This document shows, piece after piece, positions 23,700 through 36,120 of a stretch of DNA of 64,000 nucleotides. Below the pieces are notes generated by a model. That model ran no database searches and was not told the origin of the DNA. It saw only the letters and a list, made by a program, of their open reading frames with translations. Position 1 is the stretch's first letter, and every line of letters begins with the position of its first letter. A program made the position numbers and the translations under genes. This DNA comes from Sycobia sp. Sy_11. Taxonomy: Eukaryota; Arthropoda; Insecta; Hymenoptera; Epichrysomallidae. The stretch lies in assembly GCA_018907035.1 (NCBI GenBank), contig JACCIC010000001.1, positions 1,356,001 through 1,420,000 on the forward strand, read 5' to 3'.

Positions 23700-24660
23700 C
23701 ACACTCAGCATAGTGGCCCGGTGCAATTGTACATGTACGCAGCCCTTGTTTCCTTGTCTATATCTCTTTCGTTCGTCGGGACTGTGTGTGAGGTGATAAG
23801 AATGGGGGTGGTGGGTAGGTCACGGACCTGCACAAGATATAAATGGAGGGCCTGCCAGCAGTGTGGACCACGTCACTACTGTGTATCAGCTCCCCGACGC
23901 CCGATTTAGCCTTATCACAGAGACGTTAATTGGTCCTCGAACGCGGATACGTTCGTGATTCGTTAATGCGTCCTCTGGCGTTCGTGTTTTCAAAAATCCG
24001 CGATATCGAAAAGAACGGGAGGGATTCGTTGTAGCTTTCTTTATATATAGTATACGGCAGAGAAAATTCCCGGTTGCGCTATAATTGTCAAAAGTCACTT
24101 TACGGCTTTGTATCTTATAGTGTACAGCGCCTTGTGTATAGAACAGGGCGTGTGCTCTTGCATAAAACCGAGTGATACTATATAGTACAGGTTGCGCGCA
24201 TGTGTGTAATGTGTGTATATAATACAGTAGCAGGCGAATTTTTAAATTTCGTGTCGTAGTGAAATTGCATGATTATTGCAGACAATCGATTATAGGATAT
24301 AGGACGTATAGGTACATAATAAATAAACATGCGCGGTTCGTCATTGTTTTACCTATATGTATGTATATGTATATATAACGGACGGTAAATCGTGAGAACG
24401 AATGAATAGAAAGCCGCGCGGATCGGACGTTTCATTTAGCTCGGCGATATATTTATTGTCCGTGGGGCATTAAAGTAATATAGGCCTGTTAATAATTGAA
24501 AATGCTTCTGAATTAATATTTCAATCCGAGCGTTCGTTCTCCTTTGTTGTGTATAGACCAGCGCGGCCACAATGCAGGGGGGTGTGTGTATATACATATA
24601 TAAAAAATTGATCGTACGTAGATCTCGTGGGCGTTACGATGATTGGATAATTGTATAGGG
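23700..24660. other. mixed, mostly repeat-free unique DNA
   Basis: One of the longer microsatellite-poor stretches outside the AT-rich zones. 24380-24560 juxtaposes CG-rich motifs with TTAATAATTG and ATTAATATT, the composition expected of insect enhancers. No direct evidence of function. Confidence 0.35.
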
Positions 24661-25503
24661 TTTTGATTGTTACGATATTTTAGTTATCGAACGAAACAAT
24701 TTTTTACATCTTATGCGCTTGGATATTAATCTTATATCAAATTAATTTTAAAAAATATGCTTTAAGCTTATTGCATATTAGAAAATTTGTTTCAAACACT
24801 CGCGTTACTTCATATCATTTACATCATTACTTAAAATTTTTGCCAATTTATAATAAATTGACAGATTTTTTTGACAGGGTATGAAGTTCATTAAAACTGA
24901 ATGAATAATTTTAATATGCATATACATAATTTTTGAAGAATAAAAAATATGAAATTAATTTCACACATTAACATTACATAATGAAACTTTAAAATTTACA
25001 TTTACATTATAGCTACTTCATCATTTATGAATCATATAATTGAAAAATTTTTTAAGAGCGTGAGGTCTATTAACATTGGATACAAAATGATACTAGAGAA
25101 ATAACATATAATTTTCCTTAAAAAAAAAGAAACATAACAAATTTATTCCATACATTAACATTATTAATTTACGTAATATAATTTCAATTTGCATGAAATT
25201 TACATCCTAATTGGTTCATGTTCCTAAAGATTGGAAGCTTTTCAAGAGTGTTAAGCTCATTATAATAAGTTTGATAAAAATATCACCATATAAAGTAAAA
25301 TTATAACTTTTACATGTAGGAGAAAAGAATGAAGTAAAAAGGTAACCACATTAAGAATGTTCTATTCTTTCCTGGTACATTGAATAATATATTAAGTGGT
25401 ACTGCAAAATCAAGAATTTTCATTAATGTTATATAGTTTCATTAACTAACCACAGTTTCAAATTTTACATATAACATTAATAATTACTAAAGCAGCTTTT
25501 TTT

Positions 25504-25560
<57 letters not shown>

Positions 25561-25690
25561 CTACATCCAACTGTATATACATATTCCTACATCTATTAAT
25601 TAATTTTCTTCCCAAAATACATTCAACTTATACCTCTTACACATAAATCATCCGGCAATGCGATCATTTAACTTTTAACTTCTTTCTTTC
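24661..25690. other. AT-rich DNA around a TA tract
   Basis: Very low GC with no coding potential. Short phrases such as TTCATTA and AACATTA recur loosely without a fixed period. Confidence 0.5.
25508..25558. repeat. (TA)n microsatellite
   Basis: About 25 TA units, sitting in AT-rich DNA rather than in a CpG-rich block. Confidence 0.95.
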
Positions 25691-25757
25691 TTCTTAGAGG
25701 TTCAAAAAAGAGAAGCTTACGATACAAGGTGCACGCGCACTTAAGAAACTGCAGAGT

Positions 25758-25762
<5 letters not shown>

Positions 25763-25801
<39 letters not shown>
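25763..25801. repeat. (GA)n microsatellite
   Basis: About 19 GA units. Confidence 0.95.
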
Positions 25802-25804
<3 letters not shown>

Positions 25805-26004
25805 CACAACACACACCCGCAGCGGTGTAATTAAGCAACGCAAGGGCGTAAAAAAAACTTCTCTAAATCGTAAAGACGGCGCGGTGCACGAAAAAAAAAA
25901 GAAAAACGAGAATAAGAGCAGAGAGGAAGATCCGTTGGGCTCGCCTCTCTCGTTTTTCGCTCTCCCGGAGCGAAAGTTATAGTCCGCTTCTTATATACAT
26001 GCAC

Positions 26005-26012
<8 letters not shown>

Positions 26013-26062
<50 letters not shown>
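26013..26062. repeat. (TA)n microsatellite
   Basis: About 25 TA units after an ACATATATACAT lead-in. Confidence 0.95.
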
Positions 26063-26069
<7 letters not shown>

Positions 26070-26280
26070 CGCACAGTATAGTCGCACAGCACAGCAACGC
26101 TAAATGCTTCTCCTCCTACCCTCTTGCGTCCCGATGACGTTGGGAGAAAATAAAAAAAAGAAGAGGCGCCATGAATCTTCCTCTGATCTCTCTCTATCTC
26201 TCTTTCTAGAGAAAATTTTCTATAGTTCTCTCGAGGCTCAATTCTCGAATAGTCAACGCGTCTCGCTGAAGATATCCGGA

Positions 26281-26281
<1 letters not shown>

Positions 26282-26311
<30 letters not shown>
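26282..26311. repeat. (CT)n microsatellite
   Basis: About 15 CT units. Confidence 0.95.
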
Positions 26312-26314
<3 letters not shown>

Positions 26315-26795
26315 CTTCCACATAGCGATATAATATTTTCCAGAAGAGACCGTGTCTGGAGAGAGGAGCAGAGAGGGCTCAGAAGGGGACTGCGCGGGGC
26401 CATATGGCGACCTCCACCTCCCCCGCCTCCTCTGGGACGTATAGGGAGCGATATCCGCCACGGCATAGATAATACATAAACCTACACACTAATCTATAAG
26501 AGCTCCGGACCCACTCCACTTTATCGCTTCGTTCTCTTTTATATATGTACACTTTTATGTATATATGTCTTTTCCGCGACCCTCCCTCCACTCTCCAACT
26601 CGTATTTTTTTTTTTTTTGTTTCTTATTCCCCTCTTTCCACTTCGCTCTCGCGGTCCCTCTCGCTGTTACCGGAGAAGGAACTGGGAACGTCGCCGCGTG
26701 CTCTTCTCTCTATATCTGGTAACATAGAGAAGGGCGGGTAGATAATGTCACTGTGCAGGCGCGGGCTTATTGTACGCCTGTTCTATTTTTATTAT

Positions 26796-26798
<3 letters not shown>

Positions 26799-26883
<85 letters not shown>
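26799..26883. repeat. (TA)n microsatellite, longest in window
   Basis: About 42 uninterrupted TA units, immediately preceded by (ATT)4, suggesting that one repeat seeded the other. Confidence 0.96.
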
Positions 26884-26885
<2 letters not shown>

Positions 26886-27122
26886 GAAAGAGTCGATTCG
26901 TTGCATTGAGAAGAACTAACTATATAATATAAGTAGCTTGAACAAGGGAAAGACTTATCTCGCGGCCACTCCTTTGACGTCTGTTCTCATATACATATTA
27001 AAGCGCTGGTGAACTTATATGCCGCACTTATTTTGATTAATCAGCAGCGGGGGCAGGTGCTGGATGGCAGGCTGGGTCGACGCGTTCTTATTGCCATGAT
27101 TTGATGAGATCAGAATGAGTAA

Positions 27123-27138
27123 GAGAGATAGAGAGAGA

Positions 27139-27218
<80 letters not shown>
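27123..27218. repeat. (GATA)/(GA)n compound microsatellite
   Basis: Short GATA runs lead into about 33 GA units, the longest purine/pyrimidine asymmetric tract of the GA class here. Confidence 0.95.
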
Positions 27219-27221
<3 letters not shown>

Positions 27222-27224
27222 AAA

Positions 27225-29230
27225 GCGATTGAAATGTTTCGGAAATGGTTTTTATGCCTCCATCTCTGTTTTTGCGGTGATTACAAGTAAATTGATTGGT
27301 TCCGTATTGAATGTTACGACTGTGCTGCATTTAATGCGATATATTAAGAATTTACTTTGTGATTTATTGGTGTTATGGAATATCAAAGTAGGCAAACGTT
27401 GGCAGTGAAGATTAACTATTAAATTTTAAGTTCAAGAATTGTTTAATGATGGTAAAACTATTCATGAAAATGTACAATTTCATATTTTTAGTCATAAATG
27501 AATATACATCCTACTTCTTTAGGTACAATATGATGCTTAATTTAAATTTTTCAATGCTATACTCATCATTTTTTTTGATTATTGAATTCTTGATGTATTT
27601 ATATGTTTCATAGTTGTATGTAGTATTATTTATGGATTTTTGTTAAAGTAAAAATGCTTTTTAAGAAGTAGCTTTTTTTTTATTTCAAAACTCGGTTCCT
27701 AGTGCTTAAGTCCATATTTATATGTATATGGATACAGTTCATATTGTTGATGTATATTCTCTTCTCACCGTGCGATGAAGCTCAATCTAACCCCTCTTGC
27801 GATATCCAAAAAATCCATGAGGTTTTTGTTTAAAACTTTTGTTACAGTGAAACAGACAATGATACAACCTTTTTGTAAGTTTGAATGCATTCCGGGCCTG
27901 TATGTACACTCGGACATAAATAGCTTCGCGAGCACCGTGCCCGGTTAACACTCGAAAAAGGTGAAAAATTATGAAACGACGTCGCCTGTCTGCCCACTAC
28001 ACCATGTTCGAAATGACAGAGTGCGTCCTTCTGCGTTCCTATGTCAACTTCGATTTTCGCTGGGTATCCTTTAATCAATTGAATTCTACTTTTGATACTA
28101 TCCTTTAATCAGCCTTTTTTGATCATTGATTATCTTTATATACGTCTTTGGTTCACGCGCTAGTTCACATTGGTTAGTAGATCGATTGGAGGAGTCCCAA
28201 TGATCATTGGCAGAGATTTTGATATTTAATATGGTTGTAATAGGTATCAGCCCGCCTCAACTTTGCTATCTTTCAGCAACTCTTCGTAGATTCTGTTTTT
28301 TTTTTGCAGCCCGCATATGCTTCAGTTTGAATGAGCCATATTAATCTTTAATTTAGATAATATAGACCTGAAGGCAGTATGCTTATTAGAGAAGTGGAAT
28401 AAAATTTCATACTTTGCGAAAGAAATAGAAAAGAAAATGACTTCATAACATTTCCTTTTCTGTTTGCATAAAAGTAACGATTGATTGATTACTTATTCAC
28501 GCAAAAATAGAGAGCCAATAATATCAATTTTCAGATGAGATAGAAAACTTATATATCATACTTTAATTATGTTTATTTCGACTGTATTTTTATTTCAGAT
28601 TAGTCTACGGAGGTGATTTGAACCAAGGACAGTTTAACTGTCATTATAATTTTCAATTAATTATATATTGATATGTATTATGTAAATATATATTGATATT
28701 ATTATGTATTAATTTTAATTTATTTAATTGGACTGTAAGACCAATAGAAATATTTATTAATTAATTTAAGTTATATATCACTTTTACCTCTCTCTTGCAT
28801 CGTAAGAAAATTGTCCTCAACTTTTTAATACGGTATGCCGCCTCCAGGTCGATTTGTATGCTCTAAGGTTATTAACTTTCACGTAATACCTCCTAAAAAA
28901 TTCAGTTACGAAGTTAGCGTCATATAAATTCACATTATTTTATACCGTTTAATTAAAAAAAAAAGTTTTATCAACCTATACAAGATGCGTTATATTATTT
29001 ATAATCCATTAAAAATTCTTCAACCCAAAATTATTAATGAACAAGTATTCGAATATATATAAATGAAAATCTATAATTCAAACTATTATAAGGCCTGTTT
29101 GAAAAGCCGAAGAAAATCTTTTATCTCTTTGCAGAGATAAGAGAAGGGAAAAATTATAACAGAAGGAAGTCCACCTTATATGAATCTTAAGTAAAAAGTT
29201 AAAAATTAAGTCGAAGAACTCCGCGACAAG
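27225..29230. other. AT-rich unique DNA
   Basis: No gene is recognised. 27880-28070 is slightly GC-richer and contains a 78-codon minus-strand frame (27842-28078) with no known domain. A strong acceptor-like string lies at 28291-28309. A diverged two-copy tandem of TATATATTGATAT lies at 28662-28710. Confidence 0.5.
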
Positions 29231-29960
29231 TAATGCGGCGATAAATCAAAAATAGTTTTTATTCCAACCCTCTTCGAAAGTTTCGGAAAATGAGCGCATA
29301 ATAATGTCGCGGGCACCTCTCCCTCTTCGCCCCTTGCTCTTTCTCCCGGCAAAACTTGAGCGCGAAACTTCCTTGCAAGAAGGACACGCCGCTAGACGAT
29401 TTATGAGCGGCCAAGAAATATAAAAACACAGTCTCCTTTTATTCGCTCCTTTTTTTTGGACGGATTCGCATATACTGCAATAAGCGCAATAACTGCAAAA
29501 AATATTCTGGTGACGCTACTGTCTGGAGGGTGTCAATTTCTCTGATGCGTAGAAACTGTAGTAAGCGCAGGTGATTGGCGGAGAGGTAACGGGCAAATCG
29601 ATTGTTCAGAATCTAGCCGCGGCTTTAATTTTAAATTCTTCCATCTCCTCACTCGACTGTTCTATTCAGGATCGGTACTGTCCTCCGTAGTTCTCTAGGA
29701 ACAATTTCGCATTGCTCTCTTTTCTCGTAAAAGATTTAGCGTACCCACGATGCGGTGGCGAGAATGTATATAGCTGTATAAGTCTATCGTCTTCGAGGAT
29801 TGAATGAGAGAGGCGGAGAGAGGGGGAGGAGGGGAAGGAAGTGAGGAGAGAGAAAGACAATCGAATTGGGTCAGCGGTGAGTTATCAGCGAACAAGTACA
29901 CGGGGAATTGAAGAAAGAATGAAAGAGAAGAGCAAGGACACGGATCGGTTTTTCTCTTGC
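29231..29960. other. mixed CpG-containing unique DNA
   Basis: Moderate GC and purine-biased at 29805-29850. No repeat array, RNA gene or coding region recognised. Confidence 0.45.
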
Positions 29961-31470
29961 ATGCAAGAGCACACCCACATTGCTAATTAATATAGGTCGA
30001 CATCTGAAATTTATCGGTTAAAAATTTGTTTTACGGCATTCGCATAAATGTAATATATGTTTCAGGAAAAGATTTAAAAAGCTCCATAAAAATATATTGC
30101 AATATATATAGTTATATTTATATTAGTTTACTATTGACAAGATAATGAAATTTCCTACGTGGGGATACCTTTATTCTTATGATGAAAGTTACTGAAGACG
30201 GACTTTAAATGTATGTTTTACACCCTTGTGAAAGAGGCTGTGTTACTAATCAACCTGAAGCAGAAAAACTTAGCTTAATTTAGATTGCTTTGATAAAGTA
30301 AATTTTTAATATTCCAAATTGACGCTACCGAAATGTTTGATTACTAAAAAGTATATCATGTAACTTATTATGAATAGATTGATTATAAAGTTGAAGCTAA
30401 ACGACAGTAGAGTAATTTAACCTTCAGTTAATCACTATTCCATACAGGATTGTGCATGTGGTAGTTGTGCTCATCCCTGGTAGTGAGATCTATTTCAAAT
30501 AAAAATTAATTTGAGGTGTGAAGGGAACATAAGTGTACGTGAGGGTACCATCAGTTTGTTGTTATATATATACCTCTATACATTTTGAAATTTAGGATGT
30601 AAAAACAAATTTTGTCTTTCATTCTATAGTCTATGCGACCATATTGATATTTTAAAATAAACGATAATATATAAAAATATTTTTCAATTTTAAAAATCTG
30701 TATAAAACATAAAACACAACATTAGCGTAACTCTCGGATTTTTTCTCTCTTTCGCACGACAAGATTGTAATGTCTAGGAAGTATTAATCCAATTCGACTG
30801 TATGACCTAAAGAACGTGAACACTTCTGAACAAGATTTAACATCGTTTGTAACAAAACTGCTTCTAACACGTGAGTCAATCTCCCAATCTCTCCTCCCGA
30901 TCTCGCTAATTATCTTAACCGATTCACAGCGATCTTGCACACGGTCCAGCAACCACGTCCCCCCTCTCTACCTCTCTTTTGCTCCAAGCATACTTTGCAT
31001 ATGCAGTTCTCCTCCCGGGCGAGTTCAATGGCTTTTCTATTTTAATGTAACGACTCATTGTTGCCAAAGCAAACGTGGTTCTCATTCCTTCTGTTGAGCG
31101 GTCGTAGTGAAAGACATAATAAACGCGGGATTATTATGAATGATTTTGATAAGAAGCAAAAAATATTCACCGGAACAAAATTTTTCATTTAGCTCTCTAA
31201 TATTATGTAAGTCTTATATGAATCGTGAAAGTATATGGTTAACTTGTTTTATAAACTATTTCAATTTTATCACAGACGTATAAACAAATTATTTTTTCCT
31301 CAAACCTTCTGAGTTAAACAATTAATTCTGTTAAAATAACTCAAAAATGAAGTAAGTTTTACTTAGGTGCAATAAAGTAATTCTTGATCATACCTAGTAG
31401 CCTAGGTAAAATCTATATCAATAAGCTGTCAGTAACTCATGTGGTAATTATTTTAAATTTATAAACGAGA
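29961..31470. other. AT-rich unique DNA
   Basis: A 93-codon plus frame at 30816-31097 and a 76-codon minus frame overlapping it carry no recognisable motif. Confidence 0.5.
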
Positions 31471-31472
31471 TA

Positions 31473-31808
31473 TCAAACAAACAACCTTAAGCTGATAAAC
31501 ACGAAAGACCAACTAGCAGATAAGACTTGTATAAATGAGTTCCGTCGTGTTTTACAAACATGGATGGAATGAAGAGCCATTCTATTTATATGTGGAGTAA
31601 GTAGGGAGATAGAGGAAGAAACCTTTGCATTTTGACCTAAGTCTAGAGTACTTAAGGCTGGATTTTTAAATGTTATGGACAGAAAACTCAAAATCTCATC
31701 GGGATGTCGGAATCCTATCGGGTGTAATTGCGTATAAACATCCATAATCTGATATAGGTATGGGAAGGACCTCTTCCAATAGACAGACATTGAATTTAAT
31801 TTAGTCAT
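31473..31808 (-). mobile_element. possible non-LTR retrotransposon 3'-end fragment
   Basis: A 111-codon minus-strand frame contains PHINRMALHSIHVCKTRRNSF. Another frame reads LRSKCKGFFLYLPTYSTYK followed after a stop by GSSFHPC. Both loosely resemble the C-terminal end of CR1/Jockey-group reverse transcriptases, which typically read '(V/I)P-x-xRT-x-x-x-x-x-SF-x-V-x-x-x-xLWNSLP'. The diagnostic LWN tryptophan motif is not clear, so this call is weak. It could be an unrelated chance frame. Confidence 0.25.
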
Positions 31809-32099
31809 ACAGGATCTGTGGTTGTGCTTCCCATGTACATATGCTTATCCCACTAGCGTGCTCGCCAATGGGTACGTTAGCTTCCTGTCGCAGGCGTTGC
31901 AATTACGGTGATTTGACGCCGGACTCGTTTGAAAAGGTGATAGATGTCATCCAGAATTAATGTTCGCTGATTGGATGATGAACATTGGCGAGTATCGCAA
32001 AAACTATTTTCAACTTTCCAAAATATATTTGGCTTTTACATCCAACTTTCTCTGCTTATTACTGATCCGCTAGTGTGAACAATCATTTTTGGGACACTC

Positions 32100-32170
32100 C
32101 GTACGTATACATATATTCCCTTATAGTTGATACTGACATCGAAAACGACGATGGTGTGCTTTGCCACGTA

Positions 32171-32223
<53 letters not shown>

Positions 32224-32890
32224 CTCGTGTACATATTAACGAGTCCGCGACCGCCTCGCGCGGCGTGCCGCCGACACTGCATCACGCTGCATCAGCTACA
32301 GCGAGGGAAGCGCGAGGAAAGGAGGGGATTTTAATTGCAAGACTTGCTCGTATATATACCGTTAAGCGTGCGCGCGCACGTGCACATAAAACTCCGCTGT
32401 CCGCGCAATTTACGCCGCCATCGACGTAACTCACTTCGACGTTTCTAAACGATTCTTATCGCGCGATAATCGCTGCCGGCAGAGAGGGAGAGGGGTGGCG
32501 AGGGGGAGGAGGAAGGGGTGGTCGTGCGCGTTAAGGTATTATTGTCTATATCTGTATATGTAACGTGCAGCGGCTCATTCGCTTGTCTTGCGCAAGCTCG
32601 TGTGTAGGATTTGCTATTGTCTGTGTTCTTCTTCTGCCGTTGCCGCAGTTTTTGTCGCTGATGCTGTCTGTGCGGTCTTGGCGAAAACGGAGATCATCTC
32701 TTTCGCCATTACGGTATAAACGTGCACGTTTATTTTTCGTCTAGAACCAAGGGTTAATTCTTCAATTAAGGAATGTATTCCCACCGTGGTTTTTACGTAA
32801 GCGAATGCGCACTATAGACGATAAGCCTCACATCAGCTATATTCTATAGTTCGAAAAGACGAGAGTTTATCCGTAGGTCCCTGCGACAAT
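32100..32890. other. CpG-rich block with one TA tract
   Basis: 32220-32560 is CpG-dense unique DNA with a GA-rich patch at 32482-32520. No frame is supported. Confidence 0.5.
32176..32221. repeat. (TA)n microsatellite
   Basis: About 23 TA units. Confidence 0.95.
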
Positions 32891-34440
32891 GAACAAAAAA
32901 AAATTCAATAATAAACCCTTGCGATAACTCGAACGTTCAGTAGATTCCATACCTGGATTACTTCAGTAACTTATGTTAAATTGACACTAATACGGTATGA
33001 CTGCTGCTGTTTCAACCGATCTATTCTATTAAGTCTATACTATTATATAGATTCCATCACGTTCTTCTCGTGCAGCATGTTTTTCTGAATTACTTTATCG
33101 AACTAACCCGCAAATAAATGAAACGCTTTTTACTCTAATAAGACTGTATTTTCACTGACTTATGAAATTGATTATCAAATAAATATGTTTCATATAATAT
33201 TGATTCAAATATAAAAATTCATGATAAAATATTACATGGCCATGATTTCATAATAAGCCTTATTTTATTAAACGACTTGTATGTTTCTTTTTTTTATCTA
33301 AAAATGATCTTTCGTCAATAATTTTCATTTCCCAATTAATTTTATAGGGCTGGCAGTATTTGACGACGGTACGTGAATGAATATTTTTTTGTGTTTGTTT
33401 TTATTACATCTTTACACTTTTTATTTATTTTTTGATAGCAATAGTCCAAACCCAGTACGTCCATATAAATTATCCATTAATTTGTTAAACCTCTATATTA
33501 GTATACAATTATTTCAAAATCAGTAAAGTGACTAAGAGAAGATATGGGAATTTTAGAATTTAAATAATTCATCTGTCAATGGACTTGTGACAATTGCCGA
33601 AAAAAAACAAGTGTTTGACCTATCTGTTGTACAATTATCAGTTTATAGACATAATTGTATTAATAATTAATCTAATCATTGTCAAATTTCTAAGTGAAAA
33701 TATAATGTACTCGTGAGATGACGCTAAAATGACTTTTAAATTATATCCGACACGCCCGTTAGACGCCGCCCTCCGTATCGATCGTAAATTCATTATTTAC
33801 AATCGGTAGATCTATATATAATATATTTTTCCCTGGCCCTAAATCTAAATCCTGATCATTAATTATTGCGCTTTAACTCTCCAGAATATATCACAGGCGT
33901 GTATAAGCACATGATATGTTGAAAGGATATATTATATATATATATACAACTTCTTTGCCAATATTATCGCTCTACTCTCCCGCTGCGTGCTAAATTATAA
34001 AACTGATAAAGGCCTGAATTTAACACGCAATCGTAAAGTCAGATTGCGTTTAAATTCGATAGGCAAATTAGATTTTAATCCGGGGGGGGGGGCGCAAATT
34101 GTATTAACGAGCGCACGCGTGCGTGCTGCGTTCGAGCCGAGGTATAAATAAGCTATATAGAATCGCTATAGAGAGAAAAGTTTTAGATCGGGCCGCGACG
34201 ACGACGTGGGTTTAACATCCCAACTCCTCTTCTTTCCCTCTGCGCGTAGTAAACTGTTACATAGCGAGTTAGAGGAAGAATGAGGAAGAAAGTGTAACCC
34301 GTAAATTTTAGATAAACTTTCTGTGTCCCTCGAACCTCTTCACCAGATGAAAATCTTCCGAAGCGGGATAAAAAAGAACTTGAAGCGAAATTTCCGAGCG
34401 ATGCAGCCGTTCCACACACGCAGACGATCAAACTATATAG
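32891..34440. other. AT-rich unique DNA with a small GC-rich tail
   Basis: 33.75-34.08 kb mixes TAAT-core motifs with unique sequence. A G run of about 11 occurs at 34082-34092. No gene recognised. Confidence 0.45.
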
Positions 34441-35300
34441 AATTTTCCTTCCAACGCGAATTATTATTCTAGGAATAATTTAATATTATAGGTATTGAGA
34501 TAAGGGGAGAAGGAGACAGTATTTATTTATAATCATAAGTACAAAATAGCACAAGAAATTACATTTTAAATACAATAGATTACTGCACAAGATGTTTCGT
34601 CAGTACAGAGAATCCTATAAAATATTAACATGGTGAAACATAAATACTATATAACAATGAAGTAAGTTAAAACAGACAGTTATAATGTAGCAGAACTTAA
34701 AATATTATCAAAACTAAGTTATACCAAATTATAAATCATACAAATATAACAGAGAACGTTTGTATGACTATCAATAAACAGACTCACTCTTCAGATTCAA
34801 ACTAATATTAGGTGCAAATTGAACGAATCATAATAATGTAACAATTATTAAACTAAAACATGATCGAGTTCGAGGAGATGTCATCACATTACTGACTTAA
34901 TTCTGCCAAGAGAAGGCAGATTACGAATCTGTACTTAAATATGGAATGATCCTCTACCAATTTCACTGTTCGTGTGGGGAATAGCATGTTCAGGTAAATG
35001 CAAAATCTGCGATTTGGTAGAGTATTGTAGCCATGAAATAGCGTCTCCTGGAATCTGTACGTAACCAACCCGGAGACATGGTGGAGAGGGTGAAATGCTG
35101 ATCGCACACGGGAATTTCGCGGCACTTGAAGTCTGTTTCTAATCTCAAGGGAGGCATCAATCATGACCACTGAGTAGGTATGGTCTAAGTGTGAAAACAG
35201 CAATTTTTCCGCAAGCCTCTTTCATAAATTCTCGCCGGTACAGTTTCTAAAGAAGCCGAAGCTATAAAGAGAGAGAAAAATTACGATCGTATCCATGCCA
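34441..35300. other. AT-rich flanks of the LINE fragment
   Basis: 34.44-34.89 kb is A-rich on the plus strand with no recognised feature. No poly(A) tail or target duplication is evident. Confidence 0.4.
34889..35230 (-). mobile_element. non-LTR retrotransposon (CR1/Jockey-group) reverse transcriptase fragment
   Basis: The minus-strand frame reads KRLAEKLLFSHLDHTYSVV, then DASLEIRNRLQVPRNSRVR, HHVSGLV and NRRFCIYL. This matches the region after the reverse transcriptase catalytic centre in CR1/Jockey-type LINEs. There 'LV-x-S-LV-x-P-H-x-DYCSVV', '(D/N)-x-S-x-E-L-x-x-(K/R)LQ-x-x-x-N-x-C-VR', 'H(V/I)S-x-Y' and 'RR-x-(Y/F)' occur in this order. The expected DYC is DHT here and the Cys after Asn is lost. 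The open frame begins with TTG rather than ATG, as expected for a truncated fragment. The catalytic YxDD region, endonuclease and 3' end are absent. Confidence 0.6.
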
Positions 35301-36120
35301 TCGTTCTTATTACTTGGCTTGTTCTATATAATACCGAAAAGGACTTTGGCATAATGAAAACCAAAGATGCGTCGAAAGAAAGTCATTAACACACTGACGC
35401 AGTTTCCGAGCGACGACTGCACAAGAGCATAAAATGAAAAAAAGCAACTCCCGAGTCAGAAATTCCCAGTGGCTCTCGATCGGCAAATCAAAGTTTCACT
35501 CTTCTCCCTCGGAAGTGTGAAGCGCGCGATACAGATAACGCAACATTTGCAATTTCTCTACAAATCCGCAAGTATAATGGCGCGTTTCGCTAACCGAAAA
35601 CGTGGCTGTAATGTATACGCGCGAGATAAAACGAGACATCGGGGTCGGCCGAGATCGATGCGCGGATCGCGTGCCCGGCATACTTTCGAATCAACAACGT
35701 AGAAAATTCCCCGAAAGATAAGCGCGCGAATCTCCGGCATCGTCTGGCGCGCGCGAGGTGATTTCGTAATCTGCGATAGCGCCGAGGCGCACGCCCAATC
35801 CCGGATCAGGGGTTATCGTCCTCCTTGCCCTCCCCCCCTTTTTGCGTTTAGCCAGGATTTTCCGAGAAGCAGATATCCTAATGTGTATAGGCTCGCGAAG
35901 GATCTGCCGTCGGCGGCGACGGCGACCTTGTGATAAAGCTTCGCTCCTTCCCTCGTCGACCCGTCCTCGTCCCCTTGTCGCGCCGCTTGGGAGAGTTTCG
36001 TTTTATATTAGCTGACGGAAAAGAGGTTAGTGTGTCGAGCCTCCCGACGTTTTATTAGCTGCTCGACGTTTGTTTGGATTCCGTATGCCGCCGCATGTAC
36101 GGTGTAGATTTTTTGCATAA
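35301..36120. other. CpG-rich, microsatellite-free block
   Basis: Unusual among the CpG-rich blocks in lacking any TA or GA array. 35490-35990 is unique with many CGCG and GATCG-type motifs. Short overlapping frames on both strands have no domain. Confidence 0.45.

Larger units (their letters stand above)
25700..27115. other. CpG-rich block dense in microsatellites
   Basis: Holds GA, TA, CT and T tracts plus unique CpG-rich sequence. The 156-codon minus frame at 25991-26461 combines Tyr-Ile and Arg-Glu runs and is an artefact. Confidence 0.5.

Noticed and set aside
30441..31833. CATACAGGAT...TGTGGT...TTGTGCT...TCCC shared between 30441-30476 and 31806-31833
   Set aside because: Needs several gaps over fewer than 40 bp, and similarity does not extend into the flanks.
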